Of a stretch of DNA of 64,000 bases, positions 53,612-63,277 are shown one piece after another. The notes beneath the pieces are model-generated. The model saw only the letters and a list, made by a program, of their open reading frames with translations. It made no database searches and had not been told where the DNA came from. The stretch comes from JACRCT01 sp049841135 (lineage in GTDB: Bacteria; Myxococcota; Myxococcia; Myxococcales; UBA5297): positions 682,001 to 746,000 of the forward strand of contig JASGHK010000008.1 of assembly GCA_049841135.1 (NCBI GenBank). Direction: 5' to 3'. Each line of letters starts with the position of its first letter. Positions within the stretch are counted from its first letter, which is position 1. The translations under genes and the position numbers were made by a program.

Positions 53612-54175
53612 TCAGTACACGCCGTCGGCCGGCCGCTGGATGCTGCCCGGCTGGCCGTCGGAGATCTCCACGCTGTACTCCGCGACCTTCCCGTCGCCGT
53701 CGATGTCGCCGCGCGCGGTGACCACCACGGACTTGGGGCCGGTGACCTTGACCTCGTACTGGTAATAGACGCGGCCTTCCGGGCTCCAGCCCAGCGCCTT
53801 GAACCCGTCGTCGGCCACGAACTCCTGCTTCATCTTCCCAGGAACCTGGGCGGGCACGGGGCCGGCGGCGACGTAGCGCTCGTGTTCCCCTTGGTACGCG
53901 ACCTCCGCGGTCCGGATGGCGCTCAGGTTGATCACCGCTTCCGAGGCCTTGGACCGGAGCTGGAACTTGATGAAGTTCGGGATGGCGATGGCCGCGAGGA
54001 TGCCCAGGCACGGCACCGACCCGGCGGCGATGATGGCCAGCACGACGACCCAGCTCAGGCCGCCGCTCTTCTTGGGCGTCTCCAGCACGTTGCCGCAGCC
54101 GCAGCTGAAGGTCTCCCCGGCCTTGCGCTGCGAGACGTCGTGGCGCTGCTTGCACTTCGGGCAGGCGATGATCAT
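53612..54175 (-). CDS. Zn-ribbon protein with type IV pilin-like helix
   Basis: 187 residues from ATG (5' base 54175). The N-terminus is a zinc-ribbon (IIACPKCKQRHDV, FSCGCGNVLE), then a Gly/Ser linker and a hydrophobic helix whose end matches pilins (GILAAIAIPNFIKFQLRSKASEA). A globular beta domain follows with YYQYEVKVTGPKSVVVTARGDIDGDG. A classical prepilin leader with cleavage Gly plus Glu5 is not found. The Zn-ribbon takes the place of the leader, so it may not be processed like a pilin. It lies 37 bases downstream of flhB on the same strand. Confidence 0.65.
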   Translation of the reverse strand: MIIACPKCKQRHDVSQRKAGETFSCGCGNVLETPKKSGGLSWVVVLAIIAAGSVPCLGILAAIAIPNFIKFQLRSKASEAVINLSAIRTAEVAYQGEHERYVAAGPVPAQVPGKMKQEFVADDGFKALGWSPEGRVYYQYEVKVTGPKSVVVTARGDIDGDGKVAEYSVEISDGQPGSIQRPADGVY

Positions 54176-54211
54176 TCGGCCCTCCTCGCGAGTACTGGTT
54201 CAGACTGCTGG

Positions 54212-55297
54212 CTACGTCAGCTCCCGACTTGCTGCCGCTTCCCGCCGCCGCTGCTCGGCGTAGACGAAGTTCATGACCTCGGCGACCGCGTCGTACAGCG
54301 CCTCGGGGATCTCCTGGCCGACGTCGACCCGGTACAGGGCGTGCGCCAGCGGGACGTTGCGAACCTCGGTGACGCCGCTCTCGTGCGCGATGGCCTTGAT
54401 GCGTTGCGCCCGCGCGTCCAGCCCCTTGCAGACGATGCGCGGGGCGTTGTCGGTGTCGCGCTGGTACTTGAGGGCCACCGCGTAGTGGTCGGGGTTGGTG
54501 ACGACGACGTCGGCGTCGGCGACGCCCTCCATGGCCGCGCTCTCCAGGATCTCCTGGTGCATCTCCTTGCGCTTGGCCTTGTGGTGCGGGTCGCCTTCGG
54601 ACTCCTTGTACTCCCGCTTCACCTCGTCCTTGGTCATCATCATGTCCTTCATGAAGGACCGGTGCTGCCACCAGACGTCGAAGATGGCGAAGAGCACGAA
54701 GACGAGCGCGACGCGGGTGGTGAGCTTGTAGATGACCGCGCCGGCCGCCAGCATGATCAGGTCCGGTGTGCCGCGGGCGCTGGCGACGACCAGCCGCAGC
54801 TCGCCCTTCACCACGCCGTAGGCCACGTAGGCGGTGATGGCGAGCTTGGCGGTGCTCTTGAGCAGCTCGACGAGCTGCTTCTTGGAGAAGAGGTTCTTGA
54901 AGCCCTCGATGGGGTTGAGCTTCTCGAGCTTGGGCATCAGCGGCTCGAGCGTGAAGTTCGCGCCCACCTGCAGGAAGTCGCTCAGCCCGCCGACCGCCGC
55001 CCCCGCCATCGCCGCCGGCAGGGTCAGGATGACCACGAGGTACAGCCCCTGGTAGACGATCGCGGCGATCATCTCCTCGGTGATCGGCCGCACCGCGACG
55101 GCGGCGAAGGCCTGGTAGAGCACCTGCCGGTAGTGCTGGTAGGTGAGCGGGAAGGTGGCGGCCATGGTGAAGAAGCCCGCCATGAAGACGAGCGCCCCCG
55201 TCAGGTCCTTGGACTTCCAGACCTGGCCCTTCCGTCTTGCGTCGTCGAGCTTCTTTTGCGTTGGTTCTTCAGTCTTCTCGCCGCCCTCGTCGGCCAC
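54212..55297 (-). CDS. flhB: FlhB/SctU-family type III export switch protein
   Basis: 361 residues from GTG. N-terminal EKTEEPTQKKLDDARRKGQV is the FlhB signature. Four membrane helices follow to about residue 215. The autocleavage site reads VTNPDHYAVALKY (near 268), NPxH type, with D in place of the usual T. The C-terminal part ends VPLAHALYRVDVGQEIPEALYDAVAEVMNFVY, a flagellar-style sequence. FlhB controls substrate switching of the export gate. The non-canonical NPDH may affect cleavage. Last of a fliO-P-Q-R-flhB block on the minus strand. Confidence 0.88.
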   Translation of the reverse strand: MADEGGEKTEEPTQKKLDDARRKGQVWKSKDLTGALVFMAGFFTMAATFPLTYQHYRQVLYQAFAAVAVRPITEEMIAAIVYQGLYLVVILTLPAAMAGAAVGGLSDFLQVGANFTLEPLMPKLEKLNPIEGFKNLFSKKQLVELLKSTAKLAITAYVAYGVVKGELRLVVASARGTPDLIMLAAGAVIYKLTTRVALVFVLFAIFDVWWQHRSFMKDMMMTKDEVKREYKESEGDPHHKAKRKEMHQEILESAAMEGVADADVVVTNPDHYAVALKYQRDTDNAPRIVCKGLDARAQRIKAIAHESGVTEVRNVPLAHALYRVDVGQEIPEALYDAVAEVMNFVYAEQRRREAAASRELT

Positions 55298-55360
55298 CCG
55301 CCACCACCTCCTCTCCAGTCCAGGGGCCGGCGAACGAGCGCCGGGAAGCGCCGCTGCAGC

Positions 55361-56167
55361 TCACGAGAACAGGAAGATGGCGTCCTGGACGTGGCGGAGC
55401 ATGGCGTGGAAGAGACCGACGAACCGCTCGTAGAGCACCGTCAGCGCGGTCAAGGTGATCACCGCGACGATCAGCGGCTTGACCGACATGCTGATGAAGA
55501 AGACCTGGATCTGCGGGACCACGCGGTTGATGAGGCCCAGCGACAGGTCGGTCAGGAAGGTGGCGATGGTCGCCGGCGCCGCCAGCGCCACCGCGACGAT
55601 CAGCATGTCCGCGGTCATGCGGATGATCATGTGGAACAGCGGCCAGAAGCCGTGCGCGAAGTGCGGCCAGCCGTTGAGCGGGATGTCCTTGAAGGACAGG
55701 AACAGCGACTGCAGCACCACGTGGTGCCCGTTGAGCAGCAGGAAGATGACGATGGTCATCTGGAACTTGAAGTCCGAGTAGAGCGTCGCCTGCTGCTGGA
55801 TCTGCGGGACGAACACCGTGGCCATGTTCGCGCCCGAGACCGTGTCGACGAAGGTGCCCGCCGATCTCGCCGCGTCGAAGGCGAAGGAGGCCAGGTACGC
55901 GATGGTCGTGCCGATGAAGACCTCCTTGAGCATCAGCAGCACGAAGGCGATGGAGCCGGGCGGGATGGGCGTGTCGGCGACGAAGGGGTAGAGCAGCAGG
56001 CTGAAGGCGATGCCCACGCCGAGCTTCACCTGGCTGGGCACGACCTCGCCGCCGATGAAGGGCGCCAGCAGGATCAAGGGCAGCACCCGGCTCATCAGGA
56101 GCGCCCAGATGAGCAGCACCTGCGAGAAGTTGGCCTTGATGCCCAGCTGGGAAAGGATGTCTTCCAC
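55361..56167 (-). CDS. fliR: FliR/SctT-family export gate protein
   Basis: 268 residues from GTG. Multi-helix membrane protein with the family's segments RVLPLILLAPFIGGEVVPSQVK, LKEVFIGTTIAYLASFAFDAARSAG and DLSLGLINRVVPQIQVFFISMSVK. Part of the FliPQR core of the export channel. Preceded by fliQ 54 bases upstream. Confidence 0.9.
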   Translation of the reverse strand: MEDILSQLGIKANFSQVLLIWALLMSRVLPLILLAPFIGGEVVPSQVKLGVGIAFSLLLYPFVADTPIPPGSIAFVLLMLKEVFIGTTIAYLASFAFDAARSAGTFVDTVSGANMATVFVPQIQQQATLYSDFKFQMTIVIFLLLNGHHVVLQSLFLSFKDIPLNGWPHFAHGFWPLFHMIIRMTADMLIVAVALAAPATIATFLTDLSLGLINRVVPQIQVFFISMSVKPLIVAVITLTALTVLYERFVGLFHAMLRHVQDAIFLFS

Positions 56168-56221
56168 TCGCCTGCTCGCTTTGACGCCAACGTCGGACGC
56201 TGCGCCGGCCCCTGGCCGGCG

Positions 56222-56491
56222 TCACCGCACCATGAACGGGAAGCGGTCGAACAGGTGGTAGGTGAAGGTCAGCAGCTGGTGGCCGATCCACGGGCCGGTC
56301 AGCCCCAGCACGCCGAAGACGATGAGGATCTTCGGGGCGAAGGTGAGGGTCTGCTCCTGGATCTGCGTGGTCGCCTGGAACAGCGAGATGATGAAGCCCA
56401 CGATCAGGCTGATGACGATGGGCGGCGCCGAGGCGATGAGCGTCAGGTAGAGCGCTTCGCGGGTGACGTTGGTGACGTAGGTCTCGACCAT
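56222..56491 (-). CDS. fliQ: FliQ/SctS-family export gate protein
   Basis: 89 residues, two hydrophobic helices (ALYLTLIASAPPIVISLIVG, PKILIVFGVLGLTGPWIG) and the conserved SLFQATTQIQEQTLTFAPK linker. Canonical length. The start ATG lies 10 bases after the fliP stop. Confidence 0.92.
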   Translation of the reverse strand: MVETYVTNVTREALYLTLIASAPPIVISLIVGFIISLFQATTQIQEQTLTFAPKILIVFGVLGLTGPWIGHQLLTFTYHLFDRFPFMVR

Positions 56492-56501
56492 CGCGCGGCT
56501 C

Positions 56502-57351
56502 CTACAGGTAGCTGATGACCAGGCCCTTGGTGATCATGTACCAGCCGTCCACGAGCACGAAGAGCAAGAGCTTGAAGGGCATCGAGATCGTGGTGGGCGA
56601 GAGCATGTGCATGCCCAGCGCCAGGAGGATGTTGGCCACGACCATGTCGACGACGATGAAGGGGACGAAGAGGAAGAACCCGATGATGAAGGCCTGCCGC
56701 AGCTCGCTGATGACGAACGACGGGATGACGATCATGAAGTCCCGATCGGTCATCTCCACGCGGTCGACCTCCTGGCGCATGCGCTTGGCCAGGTTGAAGA
56801 ACATGTTCCGGTCCTTGAGGACCGAGTGCCGCACCAGGAACTCGCGCATCGGCTCCTTGGCCTTGTCGCTGGCGCGGATGAGCATCCCCACCGACTGCGT
56901 GCTCATCAGCTCGCCCGGCTGGTCGACGAGCGAGCCGGCTGCCCGGTACATGTCCAGGCCCACGGGCGCCATGATGTAGATGGTGAGGATGATGGCCAGG
57001 CCGGTGATGACCTGCGTCGGGGGGATTCTGCTGGGTGCCGAGCGCGCTGCGCACGATCGACAGGACCACCGAGATCTTCACGAAGGACGTCACCATCAGG
57101 ATCAGGAACGGGACGAGCGAGAGCGCCCCGAGCGCCACCATCAGCACCAGCGGCTTGCTGGCGATGGAGTCGGGGTTCATCGCGGGCATGGCGGCGTCGG
57201 CGGCAGGCCCGGCCTTGGCGGCGGCCTTCGCGGCGGCTTCGGCCAGGGTCGGGAGCAAGGACGCAGTCACGAACGCCCACGCCGCCATCGCCAGCGGGCG
57301 GCGCGCCGTTCGTGCCCCTCGGCTCCGCTCAGGAGTTTGGCGCGTCGTCAT
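56502..57351 (-). CDS. fliP: FliP/SctR-family export gate protein (frameshifted)
   Basis: The signal-like start (MAAWAFVTASLLPTLAEA) is typical of FliP. Then LVPFLILMVTSFVKISVVLSIVRSALGTQQ. The frame breaks at GATTC 57024-57028 (plus strand); restoring GATC gives GTQQIPPTQVITGLAIILT, the conserved FliP stretch, and 282 residues. The C-terminal half has FVISELRQAFIIGFFLFVPF and GMHMLSPTTISMPFKLLLFVL. Forms the core of the export gate with FliQ and FliR. Confidence 0.9.
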
Positions 57352-57371
57352 ATGCGACCTCGTCTCGTCCG

Positions 57372-58031
57372 CTAGGCCGTCGGTGCGGGACCGCCTTGCG
57401 TCCCGTCCTCGTCCTTGTCACTTGGCTTCGGTGGCTTGACCATCAGGCGCTCCCAGAACGGCCGGACCGCGAGCACCGGCGCCGGCGCCGCGGCGCGCTC
57501 GGCCAGCACCGCTCGCATCCGCTCCGCGTCCAGGCGCGTCAGGAAGCTCACCTCGGACTCGCCCGCGCCCAGGAGCATGAACTCGTCGCCCGCCTCGACG
57601 AGGTAGACCGTCTTCTTGGCCTCGAGCGGGATGCGCTCGTGGACCTTCACGACGGCGTGGCGGGTCGGGCTGATCTTCATCAGCTTGCGCAGGCCCCAGT
57701 TGAGGCTCACGTAGACCAGCGCCAGCACCAGCCCGAGGACCAGCACCATCCGCACCAGCGAGCCGATGAGGCTCTCGGTGTCCTCGCCGTACTCGGACCG
57801 CTCGAAGCGGAAGTCGTCCGGGCTCGGCTTGTCGATCTTGAAGGGCTGCGCCGGAGCAGCCGAGGCCGACGGACTCGCCGGAGCCGCAGCCGCAGCCGGA
57901 GCCTGAGCCGCGGGCTGCGCGGCCGCTGCGGCCGGCGCCTCTGGGGCGGCAGTGGGCTTGTCCTGGGCTGCCGCGAGCGACGCAGCGGACAAGGTCAGAA
58001 CCAGGCAGACGGATCGCAGAAAGTTGAGCAA
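57372..58031 (-). CDS. fliO: FliO-like membrane protein
   Basis: TTG (5' base 58031) is the best start; it yields a signal peptide NFLRSVCLVLTLSAASLAAAQ and 219 residues. An Ala/Pro-rich linker leads to one membrane helix (GSLVRMVLVLGLVLALVYVSLNW) and a FliO domain (VVKVHERIPLEAKKTVYLVEAGDEFMLLGAGESEVSFLTRL). FliO assists assembly of the FliP ring and is normally missing from virulence-type T3SS, favouring a flagellar or flagellum-like system. 20 bases upstream of fliP. Confidence 0.78.
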   Translation of the reverse strand: MLNFLRSVCLVLTLSAASLAAAQDKPTAAPEAPAAAAAQPAAQAPAAAAAPASPSASAAPAQPFKIDKPSPDDFRFERSEYGEDTESLIGSLVRMVLVLGLVLALVYVSLNWGLRKLMKISPTRHAVVKVHERIPLEAKKTVYLVEAGDEFMLLGAGESEVSFLTRLDAERMRAVLAERAAAPAPVLAVRPFWERLMVKPPKPSDKDEDGTQGGPAPTA

Positions 58032-58111
58032 GGAGGCGGTTTTACCGTGCGCTATCGGACAGGTCAAACGAGCGCCCGGACGCGGCTCGCGGGCCGTCCA
58101 GCGCAACCGAG

Positions 58112-58831
58112 CTATCCCAGCTCGCCGTCCAGGAACCGGGCGACCGCCAACGCCGCCAGCCCCGCCGTCTCGGTTCGCAGGATCAGGCGGCCCAGAGTGA
58201 CGGCCTGCGCGCCTTGCGCCTGCCCGAAAGCCACCTCGTCCTCGGTGAAGCCGCCCTCCGGTCCGACGGCGACCACGACCGGCCCAGCCGAGCGGGCCAG
58301 CGCGCACGAAAGCCGCAGTGCCTTCTCCTGCTCGAAGAGGACCAGGACCTGGGCGCCGTCCGCCTTCGCTCGCTCCAGCAGCGCGGCGAAGCCCTCCAGC
58401 GGCCGGACCCGAGGCACGTCCGCGCGACCGCACTGCCGGCTCGCTTCCTCGGCGATGCGCTGCCAGCGCGCGACCCGCTCCTCGGCCTTCTTACCCTCCA
58501 GCTTCACGACGCAGCGCGAAGCCGCGAACGGCGCGACCTCACTCGCGCCGAGCTCGGTGGCCTTCTGGACGATGAGGTCCATCTTCTCGCCCTTGGCCAG
58601 GGCCTGGGCGAGGACCAGGGTTCGTCCCGCGGCCGCCTCGTCCTGGCGCGGCCCGAGCGCGAGCGAGTCGTCGGCGCCGAGCGTGGCTGGATAGCGCCCG
58701 CCCTTTCCGTCGAAGACCTCGAAGGTGGCGCCGGGCTGCAGCCGCAGCACATCGATCAGGTAGTGCCGCTCCGCGCGGTCGAGCGCGACGCGGCTGGCGA
58801 TGCGCTCCTGAGGGATGGGCAGGCGAATCAC
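58112..58831 (-). CDS. rsmE: 16S rRNA m3U1498 methyltransferase RsmE
   Basis: 239 residues from GTG. N-terminal PUA-like part (RAERHYLIDVLRLQPG) and SPOUT domain: QKATELGASEVAPFAASRCVV, VGPEGGFTEDEVAF and LGRLILRTETAGLAAL, the family's knot motifs. Methylates U1498 of 16S rRNA. Same strand as prmA upstream, from which it is separated by the dispersed repeat, so co-transcription is possible. Confidence 0.93.
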   Translation of the reverse strand: MIRLPIPQERIASRVALDRAERHYLIDVLRLQPGATFEVFDGKGGRYPATLGADDSLALGPRQDEAAAGRTLVLAQALAKGEKMDLIVQKATELGASEVAPFAASRCVVKLEGKKAEERVARWQRIAEEASRQCGRADVPRVRPLEGFAALLERAKADGAQVLVLFEQEKALRLSCALARSAGPVVVAVGPEGGFTEDEVAFGQAQGAQAVTLGRLILRTETAGLAALAVARFLDGELG

Positions 58832-58879
58832 GTCGTCCCCCGGTCACCCTTCACAGCGTGGACCTCCCAGGGGCCGGCT

Positions 58880-58913
58880 CCATGTTGATGAACGCTGACA
58901 TACCTTTAGCAGT
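58880..58913 (+). repeat. Dispersed 33-bp repeat, copy 2
   Basis: Matches 9866-9899 at 27 of 33 positions (CCATGTTGATG, GCTGACATA, CTT, GCAG). Lies between prmA and rsmE. Confidence 0.55.
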
Positions 58914-58963
58914 CCTTGGCAGCCGAAGCGGAACACGCTGGTCCCGTAGGTCCCATCGCTCGA

Positions 58964-59831
58964 CTAGGTCCGCTCGTACCGGAGCAGCACCCACTCGCCG
59001 GAGGCGCGCTTGCCCGCGCTCTTGAGCCCTTCGCGCGCGAAGGCCAAGGAGACCTCGGAGGCCTGGTGCGCGAGGATGCCCGTGAGCGCCAACGCGCCCT
59101 CGGGCGCCACCCGCGCGGCCAGCCGCGGCGCCAGCTGCACGAGCACTCCGGCGTACAGGTTGGCGACCACGACGTCGAACTCGCCGGGGATGCGCTCCAG
59201 CGGCTTGTCGGTCAGCTCCAGGCCCTGGGCCTTGTTGAGCGCGGCGTTCTCCTGCGCGATGCGCACCGCGGCGGGGTCGATGTCGTTGCCGACGACGCGT
59301 GCGGCGCCGAGCCGCTTGGCGGCGATGGCCAGGACGCCCGTGCCGGTGCCGACGTCGAGCACGCTGCAGCCCGGCTTCTTCTCCACGAAGTCCTGCAGCG
59401 CCTGCAGGCACATCGAGGTCGTCGGGTGGTCGCCGGTGCCGAAGGCCATGCCCGGGTCGATGACCAGCTGGATGGGGGCGTCGCCAGCCTTGGGCAGGTC
59501 CCACGACGGCCCGACCCAGATGCGGCCGACGCGGACGGCGCGCACGTGCTTCTTCCAGCTCTCGGACCAGTCCTCCTGCTCCACCGGCAGGACGACGATT
59601 TGCGCGTCGGGGAACTCGCGGTGGACCTCGCGGCCGGCCTCGTCGAGCTCGTGCTCGCTCTCGTAGTAGGCGAGCACCATCACCCGGCCCGGGGCGAGCG
59701 GCGGCGTGTTGGGAGGCAGCTTGAGGGTGGAATCGCGGACCTCGAGGCCCAAGGGGCCCGTCCCGTCCAGGACGGCTTGGAGCAACTCTGCGGCTTCCTC
59801 TGAGATGTCGATTCTGGAGTGAGTAGTACAC
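58964..59831 (-). CDS. prmA: Ribosomal protein L11 methyltransferase PrmA (frameshifted)
   Basis: The main part reads through DPGMAFGTGDHPTTSMCLQAL, the SAM motif LDVGTGTGVLAIAAKRLGA and VVANLYAGVL, all PrmA hallmarks. The N-terminus is displaced by a shift at GATTC 59810-59814 (plus strand). Restoring GATC yields YYSLQIDISEEAAELLQAVLDGTG, the expected start of the family. GTG (5' base 59831) gives 288 residues; TTG 59870 is an alternative. Trimethylates L11. Confidence 0.9.
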
Positions 59832-59883
59832 GTAGGACCGCCGTCCGTCGTCGGACCGCCAGCCTCCCAACCGGCGGTTCCTT

Positions 59884-62519
59884 CTAGTCCAAGGTCACAT
59901 CCGCGGCCTTGGGGCCGAGGATGGCCAGCGCCCCACGCGCTGGAACCAAGAGCTTTCGCGCCACCTCGAGCACGCCGTCCGCGGTGACGGCTTCGATCTG
60001 CTCCTGGTAGCGCAGGTACGTGTCCGCGCCGACTTGATACGCCTCATCGTAGGCGATGAGTGCTGCCCGGGCGCTGTTTTTCTGGAGCCCGATGGCGTGC
60101 GTCCCCACGAGGTAGCGCTTGGCCCGGTCGAGGTCGGCCTGCGGCAGCGGCCCCTGGCAGACCAGCTCCAGCTGCTCGCGGATGCCGGCGAGCGCGCCTT
60201 GGACCTTCTCCGGGCTGGTGCCCATGTAGACGCCGAAGTACCCCGGGTCGGTGCCTTCGACGGAGAAGGAGCTGACGCTGTAGGCGAGCGAACGCTTGTC
60301 GCGCAGCTCCACGAAGAGCCGTCCGCCCTGCCCGGACAAGACGCTGGAGAGGACGTCGAGCGCGTGCCGCTCGGGCGCGGAGACGGTGGTCCCCAAAAAG
60401 CCGTAGACGAGGTGCGCCTGCGCCTTGTTGAGTCTCGCGGAAGCTGCGGCGCGGCGCCTCCAGCGGCGGCTCGGCCGGCACCTGCGGCGCCGCCGGGCTC
60501 TGGCCGTCCGGCGCGCCGAACAGCTCGTCGCACAGCGCGAAGGTGCGCTCGACGTCCACGTCGCCGACCACCGAGAGGACGAGCTGCGAGCGGTGCATGG
60601 CGCTCGCGTGCAGCGCGTGGAGCTGGGCCGGCATGAGCGCCGCGACGCTCTTCTCCTCGCCGATCGGGTCGAGCCGGTAGGGGTGGACGCGGTAGAGGGT
60701 GCGCGTGAACTGGTCGAAGACCGCGCCCGAGGGGCTGTCGTCGCGGGAGCGGATGTCCTGCAGGAGCGCGGCGCGCTCCTTCTCGAACTCGCCGGGCTCG
60801 AACGCGGGCTCCAGCAGGCACTCGGCCATCAGCCGCAGCGCGGGCTCGAAGCTGCGAGTCAGGAACTCGCCGCGCAGGCCGATGGAGTTCCGCCCGGCGC
60901 TGCCCATGAGCGTGCCGGCCATCTCGTCGATGGCCTTGGCCACCGCCGCGGCGCCGCGGCGCCGCGTGGCGCGGGTCAACAGGCGGCTGGCGAGCTGGGT
61001 CTGGCCGTTGGTCTCCACCGTCTCGTAGCGCAGGCCGCCCGGGTAGACCGCGCGCACCGCGAACAGCGGCACGCCGGGCTCGCGCTTGACCAGCACCCGG
61101 GCGCCGGAGGCGAAGACGGCGCGCTCGATGCCGGAGCGCGACGTCCGCGGCGCCTTGGCCCGCGGCGCGGGATCCGCCGCCTTCGCCGCCTTGGCCGAAG
61201 CCGCCGCAGGGGCCTGGGCATGCCGCGGCGCGGGCTTGGCGGCCAGCGCCTCGTCGATGAGCGCCTGCACCTCGGCTTCGGACAGCCCGGAGCCTTGCGG
61301 GAAGAGCGCGGCGACGGTGAGCTTGGAGAGGTCGAGCCAGCGCGCCGCGGCCTCGTGCGCCTGGGCGACGGTGAGCTTGGAGACCTTCTCGTAGTAGGCC
61401 GCCTCGAACTCCAGGCTGCCGGCCACCGTCTCGTAGAAGCCGAGCTTGCGCGCCACGCCCTGCACCGTCTCCTTGCCGTAGGTGGCGTCGGCCTCGACGA
61501 TGGCCTTGGCCACCTCGAGCTCCGCCTCGTCGAGCGGGTGCAGGGTCAGCCGGCGGATCTCGGTGAACAGCGCCCTGAGCGCCTCGCGCGCGTTCTCCGG
61601 CGAGGCGTTGGCGCCGATGACCGTGATGCCCGGGTCCCGCGGCGTGTAGGCGTAGGCGTAGACCTCCGTCGCCAGCGCCTTCTCGATCTTCAGGCCCAGG
61701 TTGAGCCGCGAGCCCTCGCCCTGCCCGAGCGCCACGGCGAGGACGTCGAGGGCGGGGATGGCCGGGTCCGAGACGCGCGGGGCCGGGAACGAGAGCGCCA
61801 GGTGCGCCTCCTGCACCGCGTCGCTCGTCAAGGAGAAGCGCGGGCCGACCTGGCCGGGCTCGAGGGTGCGCTCCGGCAGGGCCGCGCGGCGCCGGCCCCA
61901 GTCGCCGCCGAACAGCCGGTCGATCTCCCTGCGGGCGGCCTCCTCCTCCACGTCGCCGACCAGCACCACCACCATGTTGTCGGGCGTGTAGTGCTTCTGG
62001 AAGAAGGCGAGCACCTTCTCGCGGGTGAAGGAGCGCACCGACTCCTCGCTGCCCAGCACCGGCCAGCGGTAGGGGTGCTTGAGGAAGGCGGTCTCGAACA
62101 AGGACCGCGAGACGCGCCGCGACGGCAGGTCGTTGGAGCGCTTGATCTCCTCGACCACGACCTCGATCTCCCGGGAGAAGCTCGCCGGCGTCGAAGGCCG
62201 AGCAGCGCACGGTGTCGGCGAGGATGTCGAGGCCTTGAGCGAAGTGCGCGGAGGCCAGGATGAGGTGGTAGACGGTCTGGTCGAAGCTCGTCCAGGCGTT
62301 GATCTCCCCGCCCAGCGCCTCGACCTCGCGCGCCACCTCGCCCATCGCCCGGCGCGCGGTGCCCTTGAAGAGCATGTGCTCGTGCAGGTGGGCGAGCCCG
62401 GCCTCCTCGCGGGTCTCGTCCGCGCTCCCTGCCTTGACCCAGACCTGCATCGCGGCGACGGGGGCGGACCTCTGCCGCTCGAAGATGACGGTCAGTCCGT
62501 TGGCGAGCTGGTAGCGCAC
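59884..62519 (-). CDS. Double-domain M16 zinc peptidase (two frameshifts)
   Basis: Start GTG (5' base 62519) behind GAGG; repaired length 877 residues. The first M16 domain holds the zinc site HLHEHMLFKGTARR (HxxEH, near 45) with the distal Glu about 75 residues on. The second domain lacks the motif, as usual for tandem M16 proteins. The frame shifts twice: GAAGCTC 62177-62183 (restored: AFDAGELSREIEVVVEEIKR) and GAGTCTC 60430-60436 (restored: SFRELNKAQAHLVYGFLG). An Ala/Lys linker joins the halves (near 430-470). Expected to degrade peptides or process exported substrates. No clear signal peptide with this start; a longer start to 62729 is possible. Confidence 0.87.
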
Positions 62520-62665
62520 GTGGAACCTCGGAGAGCGATTCGCCTGAAGGATCGTCGGGTGGGCCGAGGAAGCTGCCACCTGCCTGCTCGGTCCGTCAAG
62601 GAAGCTGCCAGGGCCCACCCCACCCTGCGTTGCCGCCCCTCCCCGCCGGGGGCACCTTCGGGGGG

Positions 62666-63244
62666 ATGGTCCGGCTCCTGCGCTGGTTCTTGCTGAGCAT
62701 GGTGGCGGCGGCGGTGCCGTGCACCGCATGGACTTACTCGCGGCCCGGCGTGGCGGCCAGCTGCGCGGTCGCCCTGGGCGTCGCCTGGCTGGGACCGTTC
62801 CTGTTCGCCCGGCTGGGGATGCGCCTCTCGAGCGGGCTCTGGCTCCTGTGGCTCTTGCCGTTCGCGCTCGCCTGGGGCCTGGGCGAGGGGATGGGGCTCT
62901 TCGCCCGCCTGCCCTGGTGGGACCACGTCGCGCACGCCGCAGCGGGGGCGATGGTCTTCGCGCTGGTGCGGTCCTGGACGGCTCCCCGGCTGCGCGCCGG
63001 CCGAGTTTCCCTGGAGCTCGCCTGCGTGCTCGCCGCGCTGGCGGTCGGAGCCGCCTGGGAGATCGGCGAGTTTGCCTGCGATTCGTGGCTCGGGAGCGCG
63101 ACCCAGGCGGGCAACACGGACACGATGCTCGACCTGGTGTTCGACGCCTGCGGCGCGGCCGCCGCTGCGCTCGCCCTGGCCGCCTCCGACCTGGCGGGCC
63201 GGGTCCGCTTCCGGCTGCTTCCCGCGCGCGAACGAGGTGCCTAG
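62666..63244 (+). CDS. DUF2238/YjdF-like integral membrane protein
   Basis: 192 residues from ATG 62666. About five membrane helices. Conserved polar positions typical of the family: LPWWDHVAHAAAGAMVFAL (His-rich), AAWEIGEFACDSWLG and TQAGNTDTMLDLVFDACGA. No enzymatic role is established. Divergent from the M16 peptidase gene. Confidence 0.7.
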   Translation: MVRLLRWFLLSMVAAAVPCTAWTYSRPGVAASCAVALGVAWLGPFLFARLGMRLSSGLWLLWLLPFALAWGLGEGMGLFARLPWWDHVAHAAAGAMVFALVRSWTAPRLRAGRVSLELACVLAALAVGAAWEIGEFACDSWLGSATQAGNTDTMLDLVFDACGAAAAALALAASDLAGRVRFRLLPARERGA

Positions 63245-63277
63245 GTTGCGCGGCGTCACCCTAGGGAGGTGCTCTCG

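Noticed and set aside
54212..58031. Virulence-type type III secretion system
   Set aside because: Sequence motifs and presence of a FliO-like protein are flagellar in style; no secretin, needle or effector gene is in the window.
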